From AM-0621 sp964386705 (GTDB lineage: Bacteria > Planctomycetota > Planctomycetia > Planctomycetales > Planctomycetaceae), in assembly GCA_964386705.1 (NCBI GenBank), contig CAYLTY010000145.1:1-21039 (forward strand): 21,039 nucleotides of DNA. Reading direction: 5' to 3'. The notes under the pieces are model-generated. The model was not told the origin of the DNA and did not search any database. It saw nothing but the letters and a program-made list of their open reading frames with translations. Shown piece by piece: positions 1 through 6,979 of this stretch. A program made the translations under genes and the position numbers. Each line of letters starts with the position of its first letter. Within the stretch, counting starts at the first letter, position 1.

Positions 1-2
1 AC

Positions 3-95
3 GACGAGTTGGACGATCCTGCACATGCAGTGGTGGCTCAGACTCCGATTGCTAATCCAGCTCCCACACACGAGACCCAACCGGTCGCCAATTGA
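3..95 (+). CDS. C-terminal end of an unidentified protein (5' end outside window)
   Basis: Frame 3 is open from the window edge and gives a 30-residue tail, beginning DELDDPAHAVVAQTPIAN and ending THETQPVAN, before a TGA at 93-95. The proline/alanine/threonine-rich composition fits a disordered C-terminus. Frame 2 closes at once; frame 1 also stays open but gives a tryptophan- and arginine-rich peptide that looks non-coding. The gene lies 103 bases upstream of a His-rich lipoprotein, so a metal efflux component such as an RND pump subunit or its adaptor is possible, but nothing in these 30 residues proves that. Confidence 0.4.
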   Translation, partial: DELDDPAHAVVAQTPIANPAPTHETQPVAN

Positions 96-198
96 TTGAA
101 CGATGTTGTCGGGAAGCGCGTCGCTCCCTGAATGAAATTCCGTTACGGACGGAGCTGTGTTTTCGTTTCTGATTTCACTTGATGAAGGAGATAGCCGA

Positions 199-741
199 AT
201 GCGAATGAGTCTTCCAAAGCTAGGCGTCGTTTGTAGTGGGCTGACATTGGCCTTGATCGTCGGTTGCAACAATGCCACTCCGCCCGCCGCACCTCCCGCT
301 AAACCGGAAGTGCATTCCGAAGGTGATGGTCACAAGCATGCGGAAGGTCATGCTGAAGTGGGGCCACACAACGGACACCTGATTGAACTCGGCAAAGAGG
401 AATACCACGCCGAACTCGTTCATGACGAGAAAGCAGGGACGGTCACGATCTATGTGCTTGATAAGGAAGCCAAGGCGGCGGTGCCCATCACGGCTACCGA
501 ATTGACCATCAATCTCAAGCACGATGGCAAGGGCGAGCAGTTCAAGCTCGCAGCTGCGCCTCAAGACGGCGATGGAGAAGGCAAGTCATCACGCTTCGCG
601 TCAGAAGATAAGGAACTTGCCGAAGACCTCGACCACAAGGGAGTCGAAGCCCGGCTGGTCATTGAAATCGAAGGCAAATCGTTCAGTGGCGAGATCAAGC
701 ACGACCACGATCACAGTGATCACAAGCATGAGAAGTCATAG
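199..741 (+). CDS. His-rich exported lipoprotein, probable metal binding
   Basis: The product is 180 residues. I chose the ATG at 199 because GAAGGAG at 184-190 is correctly spaced and the signal peptide then begins MRMSLPKL; a GTG at 157 in the same frame would add 14 residues with no such signal. A hydrophobic stretch at about residues 8-21 ends in the lipobox LIVGC, with the lipidated cysteine at residue 23, followed by an Ala/Pro linker. Two His/Asp/Glu clusters flank the body: HSEGDGHKHAEGHAE near residues 39-53 and HDHDHSDHKHEKS at the very end. The middle, starting GPHNGHLIELG, looks like a small beta-rich domain. By inference it binds or buffers a divalent metal (Zn, Cu, Co or Ni) in the periplasm. 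No catalytic motif is visible. Its place beside other metal genes supports this role; the metal is unknown. Confidence 0.85.
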   Translation: MRMSLPKLGVVCSGLTLALIVGCNNATPPAAPPAKPEVHSEGDGHKHAEGHAEVGPHNGHLIELGKEEYHAELVHDEKAGTVTIYVLDKEAKAAVPITATELTINLKHDGKGEQFKLAAAPQDGDGEGKSSRFASEDKELAEDLDHKGVEARLVIEIEGKSFSGEIKHDHDHSDHKHEKS

Positions 742-1042
742 GTACACTTTGCCTTTCCTCGCGGCAACTTGTAGTTGCCGCGAGCAGCGCATGAGATTGC
801 TCCATTCAGACGCATTTCAAGCCTCAATTCGCTGGCCTCGAATTTTACGTGGTATCAGCGTAGTGACCTTCATCCGTAAACTGCGAATTGCCCTTTGAAC
901 GAACGCGCCATCTCATTGGCGTATAACCGCATCAGGACAGTGGCGCATTGATTTTAGTTAAAGAGCCTTCAGCCAAGTCGAAAGAAGTAATAAACTGCGA
1001 CCGCTGAAAGGTCCGAAAGACAAAGTGAGAGGTTGTGATAGC
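742..1042 (+). other. Intergenic region with one hairpin
   Basis: About 300 bases lie between the lipoprotein stop and the next likely ATG. Apart from the hairpin at 758-784 I see no convincing gene. The + frame open across 524-898 is a shadow of the lipoprotein that runs on by chance. A purine-rich GAGAGG stretch at 1027-1032 probably serves as ribosome binding site for the gene starting at 1043. Confidence 0.5.
758..784 (+). terminator. Perfect 12-bp hairpin after the lipoprotein gene
   Basis: CTCGCGGCAACT (758-769) and AGTTGCCGCGAG (773-784) are exact reverse complements around a 3-base loop, starting 17 bases after the stop at 741. No T-run follows, so this is a factor-independent-like hairpin without the usual U tract; it could also protect the 3' end of the mRNA. 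Confidence 0.6.
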
Positions 1043-1522
1043 ATGTTAGCTCGTTGGCTCATCGTTCTTATCGCACTAGCCGCACAAGGCACGACCTTGT
1101 TGTCTCCATTCTATTTGGTGCGATGTGACGGGGGTGATGGGCTAGTTTCTTTTGACGTTCGCGGCCGGGCTTGTGATTGCTGCGAATGCGCAACCCTGCA
1201 TGGCGCCAATGAGGGTGAACTTCTGGGGGGCCATGAGGAGCACGGACATCATCAACATGATGATGTTCGTGGGCAAGGAATTAGTTGCGAGCACTGCTCC
1301 TGCCGACATTTCCCAGTCGAATCGGCTCCCCAAGTTCGAGTGACGCCAGTTGCACTGAGTCATTTATTGGAAGCTCAACAATTCGCTTTCCAGTATGCAG
1401 TTCTGAATCTTGGCTCGGTTATCGAGATTCACGAAAATACAAACCTGCGGCCATCGCTATTCAGGCCGCATGAGTCGTCGCCCCACTTGATCGTTGTGTC
1501 TACGGTCGTGCTGCGCGTCTAA
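1043..1522 (+). CDS. Small exported Cys/His-rich protein
   Basis: The product is 159 residues from the ATG at 1043; an in-frame GTG at 1025 would add six residues (MRGCDS) before the hydrophobic segment and is less likely. The N-terminus, MLARWLIVLIALAAQGTTLL, is a signal peptide or membrane anchor. Next come a CDCCEC cluster, a GGHEEHGHHQHDD histidine run and a CEHCSCRH cluster, a dense set of soft and borderline metal ligands. The last ~75 residues lack these and match nothing I recognise. The arrangement suggests binding of a thiophilic or divalent metal outside the cytoplasm, consistent with the lipoprotein upstream. It is not a known enzyme; a chaperone, sensor or sequestration role are all possible. 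Confidence 0.75.
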   Translation: MLARWLIVLIALAAQGTTLLSPFYLVRCDGGDGLVSFDVRGRACDCCECATLHGANEGELLGGHEEHGHHQHDDVRGQGISCEHCSCRHFPVESAPQVRVTPVALSHLLEAQQFAFQYAVLNLGSVIEIHENTNLRPSLFRPHESSPHLIVVSTVVLRV

Positions 1523-1553
1523 TACGCGTTCCAGATAAGAACTGCGCTCAGCA

Positions 1554-1584
1554 AACTTCCGAAGTCTTGAAGACTTCGGAAGTT
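1554..1584 (+). terminator. Perfect 31-bp palindrome, probable terminator
   Basis: AACTTCCGAAGTCTT (1554-1568) and AAGACTTCGGAAGTT (1570-1584) are exact reverse complements around a single central G, beginning 32 bases after the stop at 1522. Flanking GCA and TGC extend the symmetry with one unpaired base. There is no T-run. The position favours a transcription stop; an operator or a dispersed repeat are alternatives. Confidence 0.55.
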
Positions 1585-1627
1585 GCGACCGTTGATGCCG
1601 CGCAGTTATTTTCTGCGATCCGTATAA

Positions 1628-1990
1628 GTGGCTCTTCTGGTACGGTCGCGTGGGCTTGATGCGCGGCGTTGCATGGCATTCGAAAGTGTGTCGCTCGGAA
1701 ACCGATTCGACCGAAAACCATGCAACTTGAGCATTGGTCAACAACAATATGTTGCGCTGGCCAGCACGCTAGCGAACAATCTGCGCGTAATTCTGGTGGG
1801 CGAGCCAACTAGCAATCTCGACCCAGATAGCCGCGAACTCGTGTTGTCGAAATTCGACCGGTTCGTCTGCTGGTGTGCACAATCGTCGGGGTAACTCACG
1901 ATCCCGCTGCGGCCGCGCGAGCAACTCTCAGCTGATACCTCACCAATGGTGAATTGGAAGAGGCACGCGAAATCCTCAGATCAAGTCGAC
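1628..1990 (+). pseudogene. Decayed ABC transporter ATPase (LolD/MacB-like) fragment
   Basis: The C-terminal half of an ABC ATPase is recognisable across two frames. The first frame (from about 1628) carries LLVRSRGLDARR, SLGNRFDRKPCNLSIGQQQ and ILVGEPTSNLD, matching the usual LSGGQQQR signature and LLLADEPTGNLD Walker B/D-loop. Near 1855-1866 the reading shifts to another frame, which continues CTIVGVTHDPAAAARATLS, then a TGA stop at 1933-1935, then YLTNGELEEARE, matching the family's switch-histidine VTHDP and final LTNGxLEE. Damage is therefore: loss of the N-terminal half including Walker A, signature Gly changed to Ile, Walker B Asp changed to Gly, one frameshift and one internal stop. 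It cannot encode a working ATPase. The ancestor was probably a lipoprotein- or macrolide-type exporter subunit; no partner permease is seen. Confidence 0.78.
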
Positions 1991-2135
1991 TAACCGACGG
2001 TGTTCGATGGTCACTGATTTTTCCATCTGCCCATCAAATCGTGGCAGCAAAAGTGAATCCATGCTGGCAGCAACAGTCAAAGCCGGCGTCGTTCGGGATG
2101 TTCGATTCAGAACCGGACGTATTATGGAGTTGTTG

Positions 2136-2798
2136 ATGACGCACGAACCTGATGCAACTGGTCCATCAAGGAGCGACCCTCCAATACAGTCGGTGGCCCA
2201 ATATTGGGCTTATCGCTGGCGTGTGCCGTTCTCTGCTTTGGTTCTGTTAGGGACGTGGATCGCAGTGCTGATGTCCGAGCCCTGGATCGCCCCCGGATCA
2301 ACATCGGCCCTATTAGCGGATTACTTTGGATGGCTGATATTCATCACAGCGATCTGCCTGCGATTGTGGGCAACCGCCAATATCGGCGGACGCAAGTCGC
2401 ACCAACTGGTGAATCACGGCCCTTATACGTTCTGCCGCAATCCACTGTACGTCGGCACGTTCATGATGATGCTGTCGGAATCATTGTTCCTGAAAAGTAT
2501 CACCTTTGCAGGCGCGACATTGATCTTGTTTGTCTTTTATCACCTGGCGGTCGTCCCTGTAGAAGAGCACGTACTGCGCGTTCGCTTCGGCCGAGAGTAC
2601 GAAGACTACTGTGACGAGGTGCCGCGGTGGTGTCCGCGACGCACAGCGTTGTTTGTTCCTCCAGTGAAAGTCGCGTCTGACCCCTGGAATGCCGAGTTGC
2701 GACGCACCGGATGGTGGCTAGCGCTTCCGCTATTGGGTACGTGGACCGCTGTGGCACAGCATCATCCCTTGTGGCCTCACCTATGGTTTTTTCCCTGA
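2136..2798 (+). CDS. ICMT/PEMT-family membrane methyltransferase-like protein
   Basis: The product is 220 residues from the ATG at 2136, preceded by GGAG at 2126-2129; in-frame starts at 2007, 2061 and 2124 exist but add sequence without recognisable features. Hydrophobic segments lie near residues 30-47, 62-79, 104-118, 121-140 and 192-206. The family signature is clear: HGPYTFCRNPLYVG (94-107) and, after two helices, EEHVLRVRFGREYEDY (143-158) followed by VPRWCP. In isoprenylcysteine carboxyl methyltransferases and phospholipid methyltransferases this region binds S-adenosylmethionine. Bacterial members act on varied, mostly unknown substrates such as lipids or small thiols, so the substrate cannot be named. 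It follows the decayed ABC gene and precedes the phosphatase by 63 bases, suggesting possible co-transcription. Confidence 0.85.
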   Translation: MTHEPDATGPSRSDPPIQSVAQYWAYRWRVPFSALVLLGTWIAVLMSEPWIAPGSTSALLADYFGWLIFITAICLRLWATANIGGRKSHQLVNHGPYTFCRNPLYVGTFMMMLSESLFLKSITFAGATLILFVFYHLAVVPVEEHVLRVRFGREYEDYCDEVPRWCPRRTALFVPPVKVASDPWNAELRRTGWWLALPLLGTWTAVAQHHPLWPHLWFFP

Positions 2799-2861
2799 AT
2801 CAAACAACGAAATGACTGTCAGGCAAGAACGGAATTAAGTCTTGAATTGTAAGTAGAGAAC

Positions 2862-4412
2862 ATGGCGAACGAACGAATTGATACATATATTGATAGCACA
2901 GCTGTGGGGCGACAACGCCGCCTAGGTAGAGGCACACTCACGTTGCGGCTGCATCTACTACTTGGCATCAACATTGTGATGGCAATGCTGCTGTCCGCCG
3001 CATTGATATGGGATTATCAACGAGAATTCGCGCATCGCTTAGCAGAGAAGCGAGTTGCATTGGACGCGGAGGCTAAGGCGATTGCGGTGGCGGTTCCTGA
3101 ACTCAAGCATCACGGGACGGAGCGAGTACAGGCCCTGTTAGACCGCTTCTGCGGTGGGGGCGAGCATCTGCACGTTTCGGGACATCATGTGCTTGTACAG
3201 TGGGGCGAGACCGTACTGCAACCTTCTGGCCACGCGGAAACTGCGGCCGAAGTGCTGACCTCGTTGCGGAATACGATTCGGCAGCAGGATGAGTTCGGAC
3301 AGCTTTCGAGCCCCCAGTTCGTCGTATCTCGCCGCGAATCAAACGGGGTCGCGGTGTACGTCGCTGAATCAACTAACGAAATACGAAGAGAGGTGCGTCG
3401 AGATAGCTTAGGTCGACTGATGGGGTTGGCTCTGACTGGTGTGGTGGCGGCAATCGTACTTGATTGGATTTTACTCGGAGCACTGATTCGCCCTGTGGAG
3501 CAGCTCTCGCACGTCGTTCGAAGAATCGCTGATGGCAATCTTGGAACGCAAGTTGAATCGTTCCGCACCGCCGAATTGGAGTTGTTGGGTCGAGCCGTCA
3601 ACACGATGAGCTTAGCGTTGCGAGCCTATGACCAAGAACGTCGTACTCAACTCAACAAGGCACATCAGCTACAAGAGCATTTGCTTTCGCACTGGCCCAG
3701 CATTCCGGGATTAGATTTGCGGCGGCATTTTATTCCCGCCACGGAAGTGAGCGGCGACCATCACGAAGTCGTCCAGTTGAATGACGCTAACTGTCTGATC
3801 GCGGTGGCTGATGTAACCGGACACGGTGTTGCTGCCGCAATGGGCGCCGCGATGCTGAAGACGCTCATTCTCCAGGCCGCTCGCGAAACATCACAGCCTG
3901 ACGAGCTATTGAGCTTGCTTAATGAGCGATTCGCAAAGGTGGTGCTTCCCGGTGATTTCGCGTCGATGTTCTTGCTTCGATGGAATAACGAGAGAGCGTC
4001 TCTGACCTATGCGAGCGCAGGGCACTTGCCAGGACTTCTACTGCGAAGCGACGGCACGCTTGAAGTGCTCGATTCGACAGGAACGATGATTGGGATCGCG
4101 CCAGACCTTCAGTGGTCCGCCAAAACCCTGACGCTCGCCGCAGGAGACCGCTTACTGCTCCTCACGGACGGTGTTTCAGAATTGTTTAACGCTGAGGGAG
4201 AGATGTTCGGGTTCCACCAAGTGATGCGGCTTCTGCAACTCACTCGCGGAGCTGCATTGGACGACGTTCTGCCGGCATTTCGATCCGCAATGGACGCGCA
4301 TCGAAAAGGGCTCCCATTCAAGGATGACGTCACGTTGTTGGTCATCGAGTGTCAGTGTCCGCGTATTGCTGCTCGGTCAGTCTCAACTGGTGCCGCTCTC
4401 ATCTTCGATTGA
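2862..4412 (+). CDS. Membrane-anchored HAMP-PP2C (RsbU/SpoIIE-type) serine phosphatase
   Basis: The product is 516 residues. An N-terminal helix (about 27-50), a sensor region of ~135 residues outside the membrane, a second helix (about 186-209), a HAMP linker starting IRPVEQLSHVVRRI (209-222), and a PP2C/SpoIIE phosphatase domain (about 285-497) follow in order. Metal-binding and core motifs are present: SGD with D299, ADVTGHGVAAAM with D317, YASAGHLPGLLL, LLLLTDGVSE with D436, and KDDVTLLVIE with D488/D489. The first motif reads SGDHHE where most relatives have GGDFYD. Such proteins dephosphorylate anti-sigma-factor antagonists in partner-switching pathways, here presumably in response to an external signal; no STAS or anti-sigma kinase gene is in the window. 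The ATG at 2862 has only a weak AGAGA-type leader. Confidence 0.93.
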   Translation: MANERIDTYIDSTAVGRQRRLGRGTLTLRLHLLLGINIVMAMLLSAALIWDYQREFAHRLAEKRVALDAEAKAIAVAVPELKHHGTERVQALLDRFCGGGEHLHVSGHHVLVQWGETVLQPSGHAETAAEVLTSLRNTIRQQDEFGQLSSPQFVVSRRESNGVAVYVAESTNEIRREVRRDSLGRLMGLALTGVVAAIVLDWILLGALIRPVEQLSHVVRRIADGNLGTQVESFRTAELELLGRAVNTMSLALRAYDQERRTQLNKAHQLQEHLLSHWPSIPGLDLRRHFIPATEVSGDHHEVVQLNDANCLIAVADVTGHGVAAAMGAAMLKTLILQAARETSQPDELLSLLNERFAKVVLPGDFASMFLLRWNNERASLTYASAGHLPGLLLRSDGTLEVLDSTGTMIGIAPDLQWSAKTLTLAAGDRLLLLTDGVSELFNAEGEMFGFHQVMRLLQLTRGAALDDVLPAFRSAMDAHRKGLPFKDDVTLLVIECQCPRIAARSVSTGAALIFD

Positions 4413-4427
4413 TCCCTCAAGGATCAA
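4409..4427 (+). terminator. Short hairpin overlapping the phosphatase stop codon
   Basis: TTGATCC (4409-4415) pairs exactly with GGATCAA (4421-4427) around CTCAA. The left arm includes the TGA stop. With only seven pairs and no T-run it is a weak terminator candidate and may be incidental. Confidence 0.3.
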
Positions 4428-4488
4428 GCCTGCCCAATACGAGTGTTGAAACACCTTACAAAAATCGACGCGCCGGTAGAGCTAAGTC

Positions 4489-4500
4489 TGAGCCGGCTCA
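4489..4500 (+). promoter_or_regulatory. 12-bp palindrome in the Rieske gene leader
   Basis: TGAGCCGGCTCA is a perfect palindrome ending 20 bases before the ATG at 4521 and just upstream of its AAAGGAG site. A second small inverted repeat, GTGTT-GA-AACAC, lies at 4443-4454. Either could be an operator for a dimeric regulator or an mRNA structure affecting translation; no direct evidence decides. Confidence 0.22.
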
Positions 4501-4520
4501 AACGTCTTAAAGGAGTCGTG

Positions 4521-5570
4521 ATGCTTGTTAATGAATCGGAGATATTGCGCGACGTGTGGTACATGGCAATTCCTGGTAGCAGGATTAAACCGGGCACGAT
4601 GATCGGCAAATTGCTGCTCGGACAGTCAATCTTGCTGGGCCGCGATGCGCAAGGTGAGCCCTTTGTTCTGCGCGACATCTGCCCGCATCGTGGCATCCCT
4701 TTGAGCCACGGTGCGTTCGACGGCCACGAGATCGAATGCTGCTATCACGGCTGGCGGTTCACCTGCGGCGGTAGCTGCTCTCACATTCCATCGCTATTGC
4801 CGACTCAAAAATTCGACCACTCGCGCGTTGGGGTCTATCGTTTTCCGTGTCGTGAGGTGCAAGGCAACATCTGGGTGTTCATGCCAGCGGACGAAAGAAC
4901 TCTGCCTGACCCGTTGCCAACGATTCCCGAGATTCCCGCAGTCGACGCCAGCCAATGTCGATTGTTCGAAAGTAGCATCTTCCCATGCTCGATTGATCAC
5001 GCTGTTGTAGGGTTGATGGATCCAGCGCACGGCCCCTTCGTGCATCGGTCGTGGTGGTGGAGATCGAAGCACTCCATGCACCAAAAATCGAAAGCCTTTG
5101 CTCCGTCACATCTCGGCTTCACGATGGTCAAGCACCGACCGTCATCGAATTCGAAAGCCTACAGACTCCTTGGGGATGAAGTGTCAACTGAGATTCGCTT
5201 TGAACTGCCCAGCACTCGAATTGAACATATCCAAGTAGGCAACCACCACATCTGCGGTGTGACAACACTCACCCCGCTGACACCAACTCAAGTGGAACTG
5301 CATCAGTTCTTCTATTGGACAATTCCTTGGCTAACCTTGGCTCGTCCGATCCTTCGCCCCTTTGTCCGCACCTTCATTGAGCAAGACCGCGATGTCGTTG
5401 ATAAGCAACAGCAAGGTCTTAATGAAGACCCGCAGTTGATGCTCATCAACGATGCCGACAAGCCCGCGCGATGGTACTACCAGTTGAAGAAAGAGCTTGT
5501 TGAGTCTCGCGAACAACAGCGTCCATTCAACAACCCCGTACCCGAGATCACGCTCCAGTGGCGTAGCTGA
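4521..5570 (+). CDS. Rieske [2Fe-2S] non-heme iron oxygenase, alpha-subunit type
   Basis: The product is 349 residues. The ATG at 4521 is chosen because AAAGGAG (4509-4515) is ideally spaced; an in-frame GTG at 4443 would add 26 residues of unlikely sequence. The Rieske cluster ligands are C54 and H56 (CPHRG) and C74 and H76 (CYHGW), with 17 residues between pairs as usual. The mononuclear iron site is marked by DPAHGPFVH (167-175), giving H170 and H175, with an acidic ligand probably in EQDRDVVDKQQ (287-297). The domain layout and length resemble pheophorbide a oxygenase and vanillate O-demethylase-type enzymes, which hydroxylate or demethylate aromatic or tetrapyrrole-like compounds using electrons from a reductase. 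No reductase or ferredoxin gene is nearby, so the electron donor must be encoded elsewhere. The substrate is unknown. Confidence 0.92.
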   Translation: MLVNESEILRDVWYMAIPGSRIKPGTMIGKLLLGQSILLGRDAQGEPFVLRDICPHRGIPLSHGAFDGHEIECCYHGWRFTCGGSCSHIPSLLPTQKFDHSRVGVYRFPCREVQGNIWVFMPADERTLPDPLPTIPEIPAVDASQCRLFESSIFPCSIDHAVVGLMDPAHGPFVHRSWWWRSKHSMHQKSKAFAPSHLGFTMVKHRPSSNSKAYRLLGDEVSTEIRFELPSTRIEHIQVGNHHICGVTTLTPLTPTQVELHQFFYWTIPWLTLARPILRPFVRTFIEQDRDVVDKQQQGLNEDPQLMLINDADKPARWYYQLKKELVESREQQRPFNNPVPEITLQWRS

Positions 5571-5702
5571 ATTGAGCTGCAATCCGCTCACTTATCCCGC
5601 AGCCTGGCTGAGACTTGGCTATGTGGGCCGTTGCTGACGGGTGACTCGACCGTTGTTCTCATAGCTTCTGGACAACGCTACTAGCGCCCGGCAACATGCG
5701 TT

Positions 5703-5733
5703 TTGACGTCATTTGATATTCTACGGGTATTCT
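5703..5733 (+). promoter_or_regulatory. Weak sigma-70-like promoter candidate
   Basis: TTGACG (5703-5708) and TATTCT (5728-5733) resemble -35 and -10 boxes but are 19 bases apart, wider than usual. They lie upstream of the AAAGGAG ribosome site at 5768-5774 and the GTG at 5781 that once began the truncated gene. The rest of 5571-5788 shows nothing else I can support. Confidence 0.2.
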
Positions 5734-5788
5734 TTGGGAGAGCGCAGAGTGACCACCGCCGTCGGCGAAAGGAGCACGTCGTGCGTAA

Positions 5789-6270
5789 AGTCACGGACGC
5801 AACTATTGGGGATCGGGCCATTACCACTACCAGCCGGGGCACTTCGACGCGCATCGCAATCACTTGCACTACAACCCCAGCACGACGGTTTATGCCGCCG
5901 CCTACGACGTGCTTCAACAGTCTCAAAAGATTCGCGATCTCGCTCGTGACCCTGGCAGCCGCCAGGAAGTCACCAAGCGGCGGGAGAAACTCGACGACGG
6001 AATGCACCGTGTCTTCGCCGAAGTCGGTAAGTGGATAGATGACCCGAAGGAGTCGGGCAATAGAGACATCGAGAATTTGAAGCGGGAATTCGGCACGCTC
6101 GGAAATGTGGGCCACTACCTCATGACGGATGTCGGGGTAAAACACCACGATGACGAAGAAGAGGACCCGGCCGCTCCACCGCCGAAGTCAGGAGCGAAAC
6201 CGATGCCTCTACTGACTCCGGAGAGATTGCCGAAGTATCACATCCAAGTGCAATGTCGTTGCATTATGAA
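5789..6270 (+). pseudogene. Exported-protein gene that has lost its signal peptide (PGHFDxHR family)
   Basis: The coding frame opens after a TAA at 5786 and reads SHGRNYWGSG, then GHYHYQPGHFDAHRNHLHY (5816-5872), then a charged helical region (YAAAYDVLQQSQKIRDLARD... VTKRREKLDDGMHRVFAEVG) and an acidic/proline-rich tail near 6150-6230. Upstream, AAAGGAG (5768-5774) and GTG-CGT-AAA (5781-5789) look like a real start encoding the Met-Arg-Lys of a signal peptide, but in a different frame from the body. The simplest reading is an out-of-frame deletion that removed the signal peptide. The frame stays open to 6625, but beyond about 6240 the sequence loses coherence, crosses the terminator hairpin and runs antisense through the next gene. 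A TTG start at 5864 giving a shorter cytoplasmic protein cannot be excluded. Confidence 0.5.
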
Positions 6271-6324
6271 AACCAAAAGCCGCGAAGGTGCGATCCCATG
6301 TTCGGCCCCCTCGCGGTTTTGGTT
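6271..6324. terminator. Hairpin between convergent genes, probably bidirectional
   Basis: AACCAAAAGCCGCGA (6271-6285) pairs with TCGCGGTTTTGGTT (6311-6324) with one bulged base and a 25-base loop that can add GG/CC pairs. It sits between the end of the truncated + strand gene and the - strand stop at 6342, placing it where both transcripts should end. The A/T-rich outer ends of the stem supply short U tracts in both directions. Confidence 0.6.
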
Positions 6325-6341
6325 GTTTGCATTGTCCTCAG

Positions 6342-6659
6342 TTACCAATGCCCGCGACCTGAGCGATGAAGGTCATAGTGCCCAGGGCTCACATCGACGT
6401 GACCACGATGAAACTGAACTTGGGTCGGGCGATAGCCGTAATGAGGCGAGCTTCGTCTGCCGTAGTTCCCGTATGAACCGTAGTCTTGATTGTGGCTTTG
6501 GTTCTGACCGTAACCATACGACGGATTGGGATAGCTATTGTTGGAACGATAAGAGCCACCGAAGCCATGCGAATGATGGTCCGCCTGAGCAGCAGACCCG
6601 CCCATGCCAAATACCACCGCTGTAATCAACGCCACCAAAATGATGCCTGCACGTTTCAT
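6342..6659 (-). CDS. Small exported Gly/Tyr/Ser/His-rich protein with PGHYDLHR motif
   Basis: The product is 105 residues. The start at 6659 is preceded on the - strand by GGAGAGAG; an in-frame start at 6701 would put 14 polar residues before the signal peptide and is unlikely. MKRAGIILVALITAVVFGMG forms a signal peptide with probable cleavage after SAAQA (about residue 26). The mature part is low-complexity, rich in Gly, Tyr, Ser, Asn and His, ending in GHVDVSPGHYDLHR (86-99) and RGHW. The last motif matches the PGHFDAHR motif in the convergent truncated gene, so the two are probably related. Function is unknown; this kind of sequence suggests a secreted or cell-surface protein, perhaps metal binding through histidines. 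Confidence 0.78.
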   Translation of the reverse strand: MKRAGIILVALITAVVFGMGGSAAQADHHSHGFGGSYRSNNSYPNPSYGYGQNQSHNQDYGSYGNYGRRSSPHYGYRPTQVQFHRGHVDVSPGHYDLHRSGRGHW

Positions 6660-6870
6660 GATCTCTCTCCACTCGTAACCTTTGCGGCCCTTTTGAAGCA
6701 ACTGGCCCCATCGTTGGCTGGCGGAGTGTTTTCAACCCAGCGAAGGATTCTTATCGCGAAGACTGTGCCAAATCGGCTCTGGCGGTGTTTGAGCCTGGAA
6801 AGAACCAAAAGTGGGCTCGAAAGTAGGTCAATCATACGTATTAACCGGTGGCTCGCTGTTTTGAAGCGCC

Positions 6871-6903
6871 ATCAATTTGGTCTCAACTGCACTCAAATTG
6901 GAT
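6871..6903. promoter_or_regulatory. Inverted repeat upstream of the metal ATPase
   Basis: ATCAATTTG (6871-6879) and CAAATTGGAT (6894-6903) are reverse complements except for one inserted base, spaced by 14 bases. The half-site core AATTGG recurs at 6905-6910. An operator for a dimeric regulator is possible. Confidence 0.25.
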
Positions 6904-6935
6904 GCAATTGGCATCATCAATGCGGGCGTAGACCA

Positions 6936-6946
6936 CTCTCTGAGAG
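6936..6946. promoter_or_regulatory. Short palindrome just upstream of the metal ATPase start
   Basis: CTCTC-T-GAGAG is a perfect 11-base inverted repeat, 33 bases before the ATG. Outer ACTC (6935-6938) and GAGT (6950-6953) add partial symmetry. It is short enough to be chance. Confidence 0.2.
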
Positions 6947-6979
6947 ATTGAGTGCTGCCCTAAGTCTGTAAATTGGAAG

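Larger units (their letters stand above)
6660..6979. promoter_or_regulatory. Divergent intergenic region upstream of the metal ATPase
   Basis: These 320 bases separate the starts of the - strand exported protein and the + strand P-type ATPase, so they should contain both promoters. I see no coding sequence with support; frames open on both strands here are chance. Two inverted repeats close to the ATPase start are listed separately. No gene for a MerR-, ArsR- or CsoR-type regulator is in the window, so the regulator, if any, is elsewhere. Confidence 0.45.

Noticed and set aside
524..898. 124-codon open frame on the + strand
   Set aside because: Mostly an out-of-frame reading of the His-rich lipoprotein gene that runs through its terminator hairpin.
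5681..6148. 155-codon open frame on the - strand
   Set aside because: It lies antisense to the more coherent + strand body with the PGHFDAHR motif, has Val/Arg-rich composition typical of a shadow frame and no signal or family motif.
6486..6971. 161-codon open frame on the + strand
   Set aside because: It overlaps the - strand exported protein with a good signal peptide and ribosome site, then crosses the divergent promoter region; no recognisable features.
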